64,000 nucleotides of DNA from Leuctra nigra (lineage: Eukaryota; Arthropoda; Insecta; Plecoptera; Leuctridae): assembly GCA_934045905.1 (NCBI GenBank), contig OW203764.1:37383434-37447433 (forward strand). The letters run 5' to 3'. Positions 11,009 through 22,306 of this stretch are shown here, one piece after another. The first letter of the stretch is position 1. Each line of letters starts with the position of its first letter. The position numbers and the translations under genes are program-made. Below the pieces are notes generated by a model. The model did not search any database. It saw nothing but the letters and a program-made list of their open reading frames with translations, and was not told where the DNA came from.

Positions 11009-11150
11009 GGCCCGGTTGTACGATGTCCCGATAAGTAAGATAAAGTTCACTTTAGCCTAAAGTGAGCTTTAGCGGTCTAGATGGCTGTTGCCATGGTTTC
11101 AGCCGATAAATCCTGCTGCTAACTTTAGCAGGACTTGGTACAACCGGGCC
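11009..11150. mobile_element. MITE with GGCCCGGTTGTAC ends
   Basis: A 142-bp element whose ends GGCCCGGTTGTAC and GTACAACCGGGCC are exact inverted repeats, with further internal pairing (CACTTTAGGC/GCTAAAGTG-like). Ends of this type are common in insect MITEs. No coding capacity; target duplication not resolved. Confidence 0.75.
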
Positions 11151-11280
11151 TAAGGAACAAAAATATTACAAATGTACCATGCTACAACTCCAAGTTGGTA
11201 TTTCAGCTAATGATTAAAATTTCTGTTTGTTCCATTACACCGTTTCGTCTGCAATAGTCCTCTAAAGTGTCTGCAAAAAT

Positions 11281-11477
11281 ATTTCAATTGATCACTCTTG
11301 CAAATCATAACATTAAATGATGGCTATCCACAAAGTAAGTTCCATTTCATCAAGTCTCGCACCTCTCAACTGTTGTCATTTCAATTGATCACTCTTGCAA
11401 ATCATAACATTAAATGATGGCTATCCACAAAGTAAGTTCCATTTCATCAAGTCTCGCACCTCTCAACTGTTGTCATT
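11281..11477 (+). repeat. Direct tandem duplication, 97-bp unit x2
   Basis: The block starting ATTTCAATTGATCACTCTTG at 11281 is repeated from 11378 with no difference that I can see. A recent local duplication in non-coding DNA. Confidence 0.9.
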
Positions 11478-11850
11478 TTGAGGAGCCACAGCTGCAAATT
11501 ATTGAATTGTGAATTGTGTTATTATTGAATTATTGTTGATAACAACCCACGAGTGGAAAATCAAGTCTGTAATAAGTTTATGAATTTTTTTTAAAATTGG
11601 ATCAACCTCCTTTTGCTTTTTTTGTGCCTAGCGTCCTCGACTTTTTCTACATTTTAAGATGTTTCCCTGTTATTTTGACTTCATAACGACATCTTTCAAT
11701 TTGTATATTAAAAATTAAAATTATTGAAAATTGTGTGTTGTCTAATGGTGGTGTCCAATGGGGGACTATGCTCTTCATTTAAGACGTTGGTCGAAAGAGT
11801 TTGCATGCCCATGTATTACTGTATGTATGTAGGGTCGTGGAAAAATGTGT

Positions 11851-11954
11851 CGATCATCCCTACGCTTATACCATCCCGCCATACAACGGAGCGCTGGTAT
11901 ACCACTGTATGATCTCCGTTGTATGGCGGGAGGGTATAAGCGTAGGGACGATCG
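11851..11954. repeat. Long hairpin, about 35-bp arms
   Basis: CGATCATCCCTACGCTTATA...CCCGCCATACAACGGAG pairs with CTCCGTTGTATGGCGGG...TATAAGCGTAGGGACGATCG with a few mismatches. It is probably a short MITE. ORFs across it on both strands are a consequence of the symmetry. Confidence 0.7.
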
Positions 11955-12330
11955 AGATATTATACCAATGCTGTACATCAGTCTAAGAAGGTAACACATT
12001 ATTTAAAATGCAAAACTAATGATCTGCTAGAGAAACTTTTATTAATAATAATAAAATACTGACATTTTAAAATGATTGACACTAGGACACAGTGTAAGTA
12101 GCAGTTAAATAAGAATAATAACAATTTTTGCCAATTATGGTGATGATGATTTATAATGAGTAAGAAGACAATAGTAACTATAAAGATAATGTGTCAATAA
12201 AGATTTATAATTACTGACAATATTAAAGTTTTGTTAATACACGAATTAAATTTTAATTTAATTATCATTTACAATTACAACATGTTTTGTGAACGTCAAG
12301 AGTATTAGTCGAAACAGAATGAGACGCTAG

Positions 12331-12551
12331 CTAGTGAGTTCTTCGCATGTGCACGTTCAAAGCGCTGTGATTCTTGTACAGCCTCCCACACTTGGAGCAT
12401 GGATACGGTCCCTGACGATCACCGTGGATGTTGCGAGAGTGCGTGTGCATAGCATCCTTGCTCCAGAACGTCTTCTCGCAAAGTGAACAGGAAAATGGTT
12501 TCGTCTCGTCATGGCGATCTCTCTTCTGAGTGTAACACTGCCGTTGCGCAA
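12331..12551 (-). CDS. Zinc-finger exon Z5
   Basis: Encodes 72 residues from the phase-1 acceptor GTTTTTCTCACACAG (AG at 12552-12553) to TAG at 12331-12333. Finger 1: CSLC, TFWSKDAMHTH, SRNIH; finger 2: CSKC, RLYKNHSALNVH, MRRTH; linker GDRQGPYP. The lead segment QKRDRHDETKPF is shared with Z4, Z6 and Z7. Intron sequence just upstream (about 12610-12700) resembles that upstream of Z6 (about 14270-14340), so Z5 and Z6 were copied together with flanking DNA. No canonical AATAAA was seen close by; a TATAAA-type variant lies near 12203. The minus-strand ORF at 12357-12551 is a different frame and is not the product. Confidence 0.83.
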
Positions 12552-12920
12552 CTGTGTGAGAAAAACCTCATTAATATGAGAAGAATGGACTCAAAAATTC
12601 AGAACAAGTTTCGGTTCGATAATACTAGTTCCATAATCAACAGAAAGAAAAGCAACTTGGATTTAAAAAAAATTATATATACTATGGCTCAGTGACAGTC
12701 ATATTGAGTCAGTGGGTTTGATTTTTCTCTCTTTCAAATATCATGTTCACACATGAAAAGTTGATCTCTGTTAAAAATTGATCTTTATCAATTATTGATG
12801 TGAACGTAGCCAACGCCAATAAATGATAATGACTTAATGGAGACTTAACTTACATCTTAAGTATAACCTAAGTATCTTAAGTAACTTAAGTACTTAAGTA
12901 CTTAAGTATCTTAAGTATAA

Positions 12921-13271
12921 AGCCGCGTTTACAACAAAATTAACGTTCGAAAATTAAGAAAATTAACGCAATTTCAATTTTCAAGCCCATGTAAACTTAT
13001 GGATTCGTTCACAACGAAATTTGGTAAATTAACGTACGCCAATTTCACCTCAGAGTTGACTAACTTCCTACTTTCAAGTCGAACGTTAAGTGCGTTAAGT
13101 GGCGCATGCGCACGGACACTTCTCTCACATCTTACTCACAGCTGTTCGCGCTGGCCGGCGCCATCTTGTTTTACGTGTGTGTTATTTTTCCGAAGTGGTT
13201 GTGAACGAAAGTGGAATTACGTTAATTTTTTAACGTTAATTTTCGAACGTTAAGTTGTTGTAAACGCGGCT
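12921..13271. mobile_element. MITE with AGCCGCGTTTACAAC ends
   Basis: A 351-bp element with long inverted ends (AGCCGCGTTTACAACA... and ...TTGTTGTAAACGCGGCT, continuing through AATTAACGTTCGAAAATTAA). AAGTAT occurs on both flanks and may be the target duplication. The ORF at 12999-13253 is fortuitous. Confidence 0.75.
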
Positions 13272-13588
13272 TAAGTATGTACATCTTAAGATAACTTACT
13301 TAACAAACATCTTGCAAGTTACCATGCAAGATGTAAAAACAGCCACATGAGGGATCAAACTTTCCCGTTACCACACCAATCAACTGCCCGGGCCGTTGAA
13401 AAATAACGGGATGAATTAACTTGTTTACAGTTCTGCCATGTTCTGCTATAAGCAGTGGAAATGGAAAATAAACAATGTAAAATTATTGGGTACTACCTAC
13501 TGAACACGAAATTACTTACCAAGTTCTTGCATAAAACATAACATAAAATATCATGAACTCCTAAAGCTACACAATCTCATTATCACTT

Positions 13589-13890
13589 TGTCCCTGCGTA
13601 ATGTATCAGATAAATTAAAATAAGTGATGAAACAAATGGAAATCTAAGTAGGTATATTGTGGTAGAAAAATATTGCAACAAAATCCTCGTACAATTATTA
13701 TTTAATTCGCTGAACAATTTACAATTAAAACATCATTTGTTGTCCCTGCATAATGTATCAGATAAATTAAATAAGTGATGAAACAAATGGAAAACTAAGC
13801 ATATTGGGAATCATGTAGAAAACCAATGCAACAAACACCTTGTAGAATTATTATTTAATTCCCTGAGCAATTTACAATTAAAACAACATT
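13589..13890. repeat. Tandemly doubled 3' flank of exon Z6
   Basis: Two ~150-bp copies of a block beginning TGTCCCTGCRTAATGTATCA and ending near AATTTACAATTAAAACA lie side by side. A third copy is at about 14849-15000 beside Z7. This is the debris of exon duplication by unequal exchange. Confidence 0.7.
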
Positions 13891-13919
13891 TGTCATCAAG
13901 AAATATCTTCACACAACGT

Positions 13920-14140
13920 CTAGTGTGAAGTGCGCATGTGCACGTTCAATGCATTGTGATTCTTGGACAGTTTGCCGCACAATGTGCACGGGAACGGTCC
14001 CTGGCGGTCACCGTGGATGTTGCGAACATGCGCGTTCACACCGTCTTTCCGCCAGAACATCTTCTCGCACAGCGGACAGGAGAACGGTTTCGTCTCGTCA
14101 TGGCGATCTCTCTTCTGAATGTAACACTGCCGTCGCACAA
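13920..14140 (-). CDS. Zinc-finger exon Z6
   Basis: Encodes 72 residues. The acceptor ends CTCTCACAG with AG at 14141-14142; coding begins TT GTG CGA CGG (phase 1). Finger 1: CPLC, MFWRKDGVNAH, VRNIH; finger 2: CTLC, KLSKNHNALNVH, MRTSH; linker GDRQGPFP. The finger-pair segment is almost identical to Z7 about 1.1 kb away; the finger 2 difference is Asn against Ser before Ala-Leu. A variant poly(A) signal (ATTAAA on the minus strand) lies at 13854-13859. The 150-bp 3' flank is present twice in tandem (about 13589-13890) and again beside Z7, which marks this as the site of recent exon duplication. Confidence 0.86.
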
Positions 14141-14501
14141 CTGTGAGAGAAATACTCATTAATATGAGAAGAATGCACGAGGAAAAAATATTAAATATAT
14201 TGGCGACTCGACCGCAACCGAAATAGAGGCTGTTATTACTAAAGAACTCAGAACCTCTTGTAAATTTTGGTTCGATAATAGTTCCACCCATAATCAACTG
14301 AAAGAAAAAAAACTATCTTGGATCAAAAAGAAGGATATATACTGCGCTTTACATATGAAACGTTGAACTGATCTCCATCAACTGATGTGAATGTAGCTAA
14401 TGCCGTTAATTGACAATGACTTATCAACTAACAGTAACAGAGATCAACATTGTAAACAAGGTACCTTCATGTAAGGTGTTAAAACAGCACATTAGGGACC
14501 A

Positions 14502-14621
14502 GGGATGGGATTACATAAAATGACAACAATTACTTGTCGCAACGCCAATTTTCTCATTTCAATGTTATTCACGGCCTTCTCGCTGCGACAAGTAAGTTAT
14601 CATTTTATGTGATCGCATCCC
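14502..14621. mobile_element. 120-bp MITE, GGGATG.GAT.ACATAAAAT ends (copy 1)
   Basis: Inverted ends GGGATGGGATTACATAAAAT and ATTTTATGTGATCGCATCCC with a second inner pair around TTACTTGTCGC. Relatives with the same ends lie at 46101-46226 and 56109-56250, so this is a small dispersed family. Confidence 0.7.
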
Positions 14622-15018
14622 AGAAGTCTTAAAATAATCATTATTTTCCAGTTAGCACAACAATCAACTGCCAGGTCCTTGAATAATAGTGGAATGGTTA
14701 AACTCTTTTACAGTGCTGCTATCAACAGTAGAAATGTAACCAAAATTAATGTAAAATTATTGGGTATTGAACACGAAATCACTTCCTGCATAAAACATTT
14801 AACATAACAGATCAAGAACTCCTAAAGCTACACTAACTCTTATCACCTTGTCCCTGCGTAATATATCGGATAAAATAAAATCAGTGATGAAACAAAGGGA
14901 AAGCTAAGTATATTAATTGGGGGGAATCATGCAGAACAACAAAGCAACAATTAAACCTCGTACAATTATTATTTATTTAGCTGAACAATTTACAATTAAA
15001 GCTACATTCACACAGAGT

Positions 15019-15239
15019 CTAGTGTGACGTGCGCATGTGCACGTTCAAAGCGCTGTGATTCTTGGACAGTTTGCCGCACAGCGTGCACGGGAACGGTCCC
15101 TGGCGATCTCCGTGGATGTTGCGAACATGCGCGTTCACACCGTCTTTCCGCCAGAACATCTTCTCGCACAGCGGACAGGAGAACGGTTTCGTCTTGTCAT
15201 CGCGGTCTCGCTTCTGACTAGAGCTTTTCCATCGAACAA
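15019..15239 (-). CDS. Zinc-finger exon Z7
   Basis: Encodes 72 residues. The acceptor TTCTTTGTCTCGCAG has AG at 15240-15241; coding begins TT GTT CGA TGG (phase 1) and ends TAG at 15019-15021. From KTKPFSCPLC onward it nearly equals Z6, including identical finger 1 residues that would contact DNA (RKDGVNA). Differences from Z6 sit mainly in the lead segment (VRWKSSSQ against VRRQCYIQ). If both are expressed, the two isoforms should have nearly the same binding preference. AATAAA is at 14972-14977. Z7 is missed by Met-based ORF calling on this strand; plus-strand ORFs over it are shadows. Confidence 0.85.
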
Positions 15240-15535
15240 CTGCGAGACAAAGAACAAGCCAAATGAGACGAGTGTTCTGATTTTTTGTTAACTTTGTAAG
15301 TACCTACACATTTGGAATGATTGTCTATAGCTTAAAAAAATTATTTGTCAGTACATTTTTTAAAATAAGTATTTGGCAGAACACTGGACCTGTGTATCAT
15401 ATGAATTAAATTCAACTATCGTTAAAATAAGTGATACAAAAAGGCATTCAACAAAATAACGCAGTTTTGTGCCTTGATACACCACTCGATTTTTCGATTT
15501 TTCGACTGTCTTTCGATTTGGCCACAAAAATTAGT

Positions 15536-16630
15536 AAGTGAGCGACTCCTTTTGGCTCTTTTGGCACGGAGTTACCTACTGAGGCTATACAGGTCAGTTT
15601 TTCTTCGATCGAGCTGAAATTTGCACACCTGTACGGACCATTTCAGGGCGTTGCAGACCCTACTTTTTTAAAATTCGCTGATTGTTCATATTTTTAAAAA
15701 AATCTTTCGATTGGTTGGTCCGATCAATTTGAAATTATGCAAAGCCATTCCAACCAACATTGTCACCAATCTTACAACACTCTGTCTTACACACACACGG
15801 TGTCTTACAACGTTTTAGCCAAATCCTCCCATTGGTAAAAATTTAAAACCTTCCTTCCTGTGATTTTTGAAATTTAAACTAGAACTGTTTGACCGATCAA
15901 CTTAAAACTTTGGATGGTCATACCAAAATTTTTTTTTTTGCAAATTTTCAAACTACCTAATCCAGTGGTACTCAACCTGCGGCCCGCGGGACTAATTTTT
16001 TTGGCCCTCCGTTGATGTTTCAAATACCTACCTATTCACAAAATGTGTCCACTGTGAAAATAATAAAAAATAATAATAATAATAATAATTTCATACAAAA
16101 TTAAGTTTAGCATCGCAGAATCACTTATAAATTGCTTAAATTCTAAAAAAACGCCTTGCGGGGCAACATTTGAAGGGAACTTTGCTTTAGTTCGTGCATT
16201 TTAGAGCCTCAGAATCACTTTTAAAATATTAAATTCTAAAAAAAAGCCCTGCGGGGCCATAACTGAGGCAATCCCCCCCATGATAAAAGTAGTTGAAATG
16301 AACCTGAAATGAACCTACATGATCACGTAAGCTTTATTGTACTTTTTAAAACATGCGGCCCGCCAACAAAAGCAAATTCGTATTATTGGCTCGCAAGTCA
16401 AAAAGGTTGAGTACCACTGACCTAATCTGTCCTTATATTCAACATTTATTGTAATTTTATGGACATTTTGTTCTATAATCTTTAAATATTTTCAAACGTA
16501 TGCCATGAATTTTAATTATTTTAGCAGTGCCATCTTGATGCTTCCGTTAAGGCCTGTAGAGCAGAGACTTACAATCGCATAAGGCTCGCTCTCCAACGCG
16601 TTACACAGAGCGTTTTCCTCGTTAATTAAC
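15536..16630 (+). repeat. Dispersed repeat R, copy 1 (interrupted by a hAT MITE)
   Basis: Starts near GCGACTCCTTTTGGCTC and ends with AACGCGTTACACAGAGCGTTTTCC. The inside has spaced modules of the type GACCGATCAA.TT.AAATT. The same end sequences and modules occur at 18889-19775 (inverted) and 50697-51262. No ORF. The type of element is unknown. Confidence 0.5.
15963..16419. mobile_element. hAT-type MITE, 8-bp target duplication
   Basis: A 457-bp element with inverted ends CAGTGGTACTCAACCTGCGG and ...AAGGTTGAGTACCACTG, flanked on both sides by ACCTAATC (15955-15962 and 16420-16427). Eight-base duplications and CAGNG-type ends are hAT hallmarks. Internal modules AAATTCTAAAAAAA.GCC.TGCGGGGC are shared with the MITE at 39509-40059. 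Confidence 0.85.
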
Positions 16631-16887
16631 ATTGTCACAAGGCACTATCCCGTCTGCCAACCTGGTAAAAATTACATCACATAATATATAACGTGTTGAG
16701 CAAGATATAATTCGATCATTAATTCATGACAATTTGCATCACTAGTGCGTTCAAATATTATTTTAACATAATATGGCATCGGACAAAATAATAATTTGAC
16801 ACAATCAATGAAGATGTAATGTTTATTTTATTCAGTTGAAGTGTTTCTCACTAACACATGTTTCGTGATTAAAAATATTTTCATACG

Positions 16888-17108
16888 TCAAGACAAACTA
16901 TGAAAAGTGCGAGTATGAACAAATAAAGCCCTGTGATTCTTGGACAGTTTGCCGCACAGCGTGCATGGGAATGGTCCCTGGCGATCCCCATGGATATTGC
17001 GAACATGCGCGCTCAGAGCGCTCTTTCTACAGAACATCTTCTCGCAAAGTAGACAGGAAAACATCTTTGAACTTGCGTCGTGGCTTCTGTTCGAATGGCC
17101 ACCTTTAG
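16888..17108 (-). CDS. Zinc-finger exon Z8
   Basis: Encodes 72 residues from the acceptor GTTCTTGCCCACAG (AG at 17109-17110), phase 1, starting CT AAA GGT GGC. Finger 1 is CLLC, MFCRKSALSAH, VRNIH: the Trp found at this position in the other left-half exons is Cys here. Finger 2 is CTLC, KLSKNHRALFVH, TRTFH, then HSLS-like tail residues SLS. The linker is GDRQGPFP. The lead segment (HSNRSHDASSKMF) lacks the KTKPF motif of its neighbours. The open frame extends to 17334, but the sequence before 17109 is intron. AATAAA at 16822-16827. Confidence 0.84.
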
Positions 17109-17757
17109 CTGTGGGCAAGAACAAGGGTTGAATGAGACAATCATTGAGGAAAATTACTTTCTTAACTTCATTGGCAGTATGTGTACCTTGAATGTACACA
17201 AAGCAAACTCGAGGAGGCTGGCTGCGATCATGTAGGCTAGAGTGGAGACTATAGCTTCTAGTGATCAAAGGAACATCTATTTTTAAATACCAACAGTTAA
17301 GGCGATTAACTAAATTTAATTTGAAATAGTCCAATATTTAGTTAATCCGGCATAAATTAACTTTGGAAACCGGCCCTAAAAAGGTATAAAATAATACTAC
17401 AAGGTGGAATCAGAATATCCAAGTATTTATTTGACATTTATATTGTTTTCATATTGCCTATGTATCATTATTTACGGTACTACAATACAGAATTACCCAG
17501 AATAACATTTCGAAAATATATGACTTGTGAATTATCCGACTTCATTAATAAAAAAAATCCAAGCATTGTTTAAGTTATTGAACAAATATTCAATAAACAA
17601 AGTATTATTCTACATTTCTTTCAATAGAAAAAGAATGCGACAAAAATTTTAAATTCTATACGAAAATCATGTTAAACAAAAATTGTAAACAAAAATTCAG
17701 ACGAAATACGTTAAAAATCACGAAAATACATTCAACAATACAGGCAAATTTATAGAG
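17109..17757. other. Short intron between Z9 and Z8, no feature seen
   Basis: AT-rich, with no repeat or coding signal that I recognise apart from the Z8 acceptor at its left edge and Z9's poly(A) signals at its right. Confidence 0.4.
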
Positions 17758-17857
17758 TTTATTACATAGGTATTATATCTTTATTAATATTAATATTGAA
17801 TCTTCTAAAAAAGGTTTTAAAACTCATAGCAGCCTAATTGAGTAATGTGAAATGCAT

Positions 17858-18075
17858 TTAATGAGCTGACTTCGTGTGCACGGCCAGAGTGCTGTAGTTC
17901 TTGAACACTTTGCCGCACGAGGAGCAGATGTAGGGTCCCTTCAGGTCGCCGTGGATGTTGCGAGTGTGCGTGTACACAGCCTCCCTGGTCCAGAATGTCT
18001 TGGCGCACTGCGCGCAGGGAAACGGCTTGGTTTTATCATAACGACTTCTCTTCACATTCGGATCAACAGATGTAC
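17858..18075 (-). CDS. Zinc-finger exon Z9
   Basis: Encodes 71 residues from the acceptor ATTCCCTATTTCAG (AG at 18076-18077), phase 1, starting GT ACA TCT GTT GAT. Finger 1: CAQC, TFWTREAVYTH, TRNIH; finger 2: CSSC, KVFKNYSTLAVH, TKSAH; linker GDLKGPYI. An apparent start at 18055 is GTG and internal. Z9 is only 0.75 kb upstream of Z8, the closest pair in the array, yet it is clearly diverged from it, so this is not a fresh duplicate. Poly(A) signals lie at 17758-17763 and 17780-17785. The minus ORF at 17817-18008 is out of frame. Confidence 0.85.
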
Positions 18076-18888
18076 CTGAAATAGGGAATATTGTATTATT
18101 CCTCAGAGTAACAAGTTGGATGTTAAAATAAAGTAAATTTGAAGGGTTTTATTGGGTCCATAGTCAAACTGTTTTATTACACAGATACTTAAGAAATATT
18201 ATAAATTTTATTTAAAACCCACAATAATACACTGGGACACTTTTATCAAAAACTGTTATATTTGGCTGAACTTTTGATAAGTATATCATATTGAAAAAAA
18301 TCCAGTCCAGTTTGACAATTTTCTTCGATCAAACATTAAAATTCCACAATGTACAGCTGATTTTCTACAAACTTGAATATTCATCTTTTCAAAGAACGGT
18401 CATATTTGCCTCAAATTACATCAAACTGAGCCTTCTTAACAGGTACAGGAAAAAAATCTTAATGTGAAAGATTTATAATGTTAAAATTGTAATTGTTATT
18501 AGCTGTGTCCCACTTTGTCACATTCTCCCCTAATTAAGCACATTAATGAATTAATATGTGTAACTGAGCTGTACTGTTTGGACATCCAAAAATGATAATT
18601 ACATAACAATGTAACAATCATAACATGTAACAATATGTAACAATCGTACTTTTGATCGCCGAGCTCTCCCAAAATGCTGAGTGTACTTTTATGCAAATTT
18701 AATTTCAATATCAAAATATCAAGTTGGAGTCTTATAAGCAAACAGCTAAAAAAATATTAAATCATACAATTACACCTAACATCGGTATGTTAATCTATGA
18801 ATGTTTTCATTATTAAAAACTTTATGGCCTAAAGAAGTTAATGTTTTCTCCAATTGATATAAGGACCGGTACCATACGATAAATTTAC
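18076..18888. other. Non-coding interval between Z10 and Z9, no feature seen
   Basis: AT-rich. The short minus-strand ORF at 18499-18741 has no recognisable domain and is taken as chance. Confidence 0.4.
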
Positions 18889-19775
18889 AAACTAGGAAAA
18901 CGCTCTGTGTAACGCGTTGATGAGCGAGCACGGACATGCGCAACACCTCGAACCGAAAATATGTCTATCGAAAATATCATTAAAAGCCAATAATTCTTGA
19001 AATTCGTCAGACTTGTAGGTATAAAAATCTCAAAATATTCCTAAAGTATTAGTCCCAATAGCCATGCAAAGTTTTAAGTTGATCGATTGAACCTTTATGA
19101 TAAAAATGTTCCTTGTTAAAATTCAAAAATCATAGGATATATTTAAAAAAATATACCTGGGACCACTCATATGATAAAAGTGTGTGTACTTACACAATAT
19201 TAGACGATCTATTGAACGGTCATATCAGTTTCATACGTTTGAAAGTTTCTGCTCTAACTACCTTGGAACTATAAAGAGTCGAAGTAGCCGTGAGCAACAT
19301 TTTCGAGAAATTTGACAGATAACACGCAAAATGTCCGTAAAATGTCAATAACTTTTGGATTTAAACACAGATAAGTCTGAAAATTGTCAAAAATACAGAT
19401 AATGTTGGTCCCAATGACCTTGCAAAGTTTTAAGTACGGTTCTAGTTTAAATATCAAAAATCATATGAAAGATTTTTTAAATTTTAACCAATGGGAGGAA
19501 TTGGCTGAAACTTTGTATGATTGGGTAAAATGTTAGTGGTAATCTTGTCAAAATTTCAAATTGGTAAAACAAACCAATCGAAAGATAATTTTTTTAAAAT
19601 TTGAACCAATCACGGGATCCCGTTCAAAAACGATCCCAGGGACCGCATAGAGTACGTTAGTATGTGTACAAAATTTCAGATTGATTGCTTGAGCGGTTTG
19701 ACCTGGGGTGTGAGCACAAAAAAAAAAAACACACATAGAAAGTGCCATAAGAGTACAGTGGTGACGCTCGCTTCG
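18889..19775 (-). repeat. Dispersed repeat R, copy 2
   Basis: Inverted relative to copy 1: it begins GGAAAACGCTCTGTGTAACGC and ends near AGTACAGTGGTGACGCTCGC. Internal modules contain CAAAGTTTTAAGTTGATCGA-like words several times. It lies about 95 nt beyond the Z10 stop, so it may supply or remove that exon's 3' end. Confidence 0.5.
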
Positions 19776-19868
19776 CTGCTCAATTATTGAAACAGTTGAA
19801 TTTGATCCAAAAATAGTTGATCCGGCACAAATTAAATATGGTAGTACGGGTCTAAGGCATCAACACAT

Positions 19869-20086
19869 TCACTGATGAATACGAGAAATATGATACATAA
19901 ATGAATTATAATTCTTAAACAATTTGTCACACTTGGAGCATTTGAAAGGACCTTGTAGATCACCATGGATGTTGCGGACGTGACTCTTCAATCCTCTCTT
20001 CATCCAGAACTTCTTGTCGCAAAGGTTGCAGGAGAACTGTTTAGTCTCGCCGTGTCGACTTCGCCTCTGACCTAGGTTGCGAGCAG
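19869..20086 (-). CDS. Zinc-finger exon Z10
   Basis: Encodes 71 residues from the acceptor TTGTTCTGCCCCGCAG (AG at 20087-20088), phase 1, starting CT GCT CGC AAC. Finger 1: CNLC, KFWMKRGLKSH, VRNIH; finger 2: CSKC, KLFKNYNSFMYH, ISRIH, followed by a final Gln. The linker is GDLQGPFK. No AATAAA occurs in the first 100 nt after the stop; a dispersed repeat (about 18889-19775) starts there and may have displaced the native 3' end. The exon itself shows no damage. Confidence 0.84.
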
Positions 20087-21083
20087 CTGCGGGGCAGAAC
20101 AATGCAGCGGATTAGAAACGTATCAGATCAGAAAGAAATTAATTTATAGAATATAGAGATAGAGAAGAAGTAAATTAATATATTATTTTCAATTAAAAAT
20201 ACAACTTCACACATGGACGTCCACTGGGTGAGGGGCTGCCCCCCCCCCCCCCTGGATGTCAGGAGAACTTTTTGTCGTGTTTTAGGTATAGTTTCATTTT
20301 GTAAGCAAAAATCTTTAAAAAAAATGAATTTCAAAGGGTCAAGAAACAAAATATAAGACCTGCGGGCAGGTGGCATGCCTGCTACCACCCCAAAGTGTTG
20401 AATTTTTAAAAATATTGTTTATTTCAACAAAATACACCTTATAACGTCTCAAAAATTAATATCAAAGTGTCCAAAAGCCAAAAACACCCTCAGCGACACA
20501 AACCCCCTTGATCAGAAGAGAATTGTTTTCCTTGCCTTGCCCCCACTGGCAGAAATTCTGCGGACGAATTGTTACCTCATATCAAAACATGTGAATGCTT
20601 CACATATTAATATGAATTTTTCACGAAAACGGTAGGAGTCAAAAAAAGGAATTACATTAATTATCATTTTAATGTTTCAAGGACTATGACATGTATTATG
20701 TCAGTTTTTCTCTTAAAGAAGTGAAATCCCATATTTCAAATAACAATGCTCTGATCAATTGTAAAACAAAATAATATGTTTTTATTTTGAGATCAGTATC
20801 CTTACTTTTATACATACATCATGATCATCATCCATGTACGACTAAATTGATATGAAGAAATACACAAGCAAATTTGATTAGTTGCGAAATAAAAAAAGAT
20901 GACTTCACATAGCATTTCGATAATGATAATTATACAATCATGTTTTTGTTATTACATGTTAAATAACATTCAATTTTCATTAATTTATAATTAATTATAA
21001 TTAATTATTATTATAATTAATTTTCATGTTAATGAAAATTGTATCATTGTTTAGGGATTAAGAGATCAATCATCATCCCTCAG
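20087..21083. other. Non-coding interval upstream of Z10
   Basis: Contains a C-run near 20229-20242 and an AT-rich inverted repeat (CAATTTTCATTAA...TTAATGAAAATTG, about 20970-21042). The ORF at 20128-20388 has no recognisable feature. Nothing else seen. Confidence 0.4.
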
Positions 21084-22027
21084 TAATAGCGTTAGTTACG
21101 ATTCTATTTTTAGATTTGACTGGTGTCGCGATCTAGCGGGAATTGGGTCTAACTAGAGGCAGTTCGGACAACGACTGGCTGTCAAAGTGAAATGCGCACT
21201 GCAAAGCATTGCCGTTACGGAATTTGTAAGGAGTGATACGAGATGTAATTATAAAGAATAATGTGCTAGGAGTTTCTTTGTTGACTATCCTAAACTCCGT
21301 TGACAACCTGACAAGTGTAAAAAGTGGGTGGCTGCATGTGGAATAAAAATTTTACTAAAATCTGTTACCCTGCAAATAGTTGAATTTTGAGTATGCTGAT
21401 GGCCGGGTTTTGTGTTATAAACTTATAATATTATAACACATTATTACAATTACCTATAATATAAGTATTTGAGTAAGTGTGGGATATCATGTCCTCATCA
21501 AGAAGCAGGCTCAAGCCACTTGTCTTTTGCGCGTTCACTTTTAGGTAAAAGCTAGTTCACATTGTCCCTATTAATTATTAATAACCCATCCATTATACCT
21601 ATAGATGTAAATTATTATATAACAATCTTAAGTTAGGATTATGTTAATCTTGATTAAACTATTCACTAAAGTTTTATTTAACTTTTTTATTATTATTAAT
21701 ATAAAACGATCGGAAATAATTTAATCCAAAATAGTATGATATTGTACACATCCATTGTTTTCGTAGGAACAAATAAAGTGTTCCTGGCACATCATCCTCA
21801 CCTAATTCAACGAGATGTACCTACTGCCGTTGAATGAATTTTTCACATATATTTATTTGAGTTTTAAATATTTTAGTGTTTCAACAACTCATTTCAAATA
21901 GTGAAACCATGTACGAAGCCATACAAACTGAACATGACAGCTGAAAGTTTGTCCGAACTGCCAGAGATATGCGCGCGCAGTTCCATCTGTGACGTCAGCA
22001 CAAGGCCAATCGTAACTAACGCTATTA
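21084..22027. mobile_element. 0.94-kb inverted-repeat element
   Basis: Outer ends TAATAGCGTTAGTTACGAT and ATCGTAACTAACGCTATTA are exact inverted repeats. A second inverted pair (GGCAGTTCGGACAA and TTGTCCGAACTGCC) lies about 75 bp inside each end. No coding capacity. Non-autonomous DNA transposon of unknown superfamily. Confidence 0.65.
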
Positions 22028-22088
22028 AATTCAGCCTAAGATTAACAAAATATAGTAGTGTTTGAGGAAATATCCATACCACAAAGCA

Positions 22089-22306
22089 CTACTGATGCGT
22101 CCTATGAATGTGAACCTGCAAGCATTTATAGTTCTTGAACAATTTCTGGCACGTGGGGCACTTGAAAGGACCGCGTAGATCTCCGTGGATGTTGCGAATA
22201 TGAATGTGCAGAGCCTTCTTTGACCAGAACGTCTTGACGCATTGCGAACAGGAAAATGGCTTGTCCTTGTCGAAGCAACTCTTCCTTTCGTAAGGAATTC
22301 CAGTGG
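22089..22306 (-). CDS. Zinc-finger exon Z11
   Basis: Encodes 71 residues from the acceptor ATTTCTGTTTTCAG (AG at 22307-22308), phase 1, starting CC ACT GGA ATT. Finger 1: CSQC, TFWSKKALHIH, IRNIH; finger 2: CPTC, KLFKNYKCLQVH, IHRTH, then Gln and TAG at 22089-22091. The linker is GDLRGPFK. The minus-strand ORF 22126-22362 is a frame-shifted reading of the same DNA and should not be taken as the product. A 0.94-kb inverted-repeat element ends about 63 nt beyond the stop. No canonical AATAAA was seen between them. Confidence 0.83.

Noticed and set aside
13925..14162. Plus-strand ORFs over zinc-finger exons (also at 4334, 10431, 15024, 29952, 63204)
   Set aside because: Antisense shadows; they recur at homologous places because the exons are paralogous.
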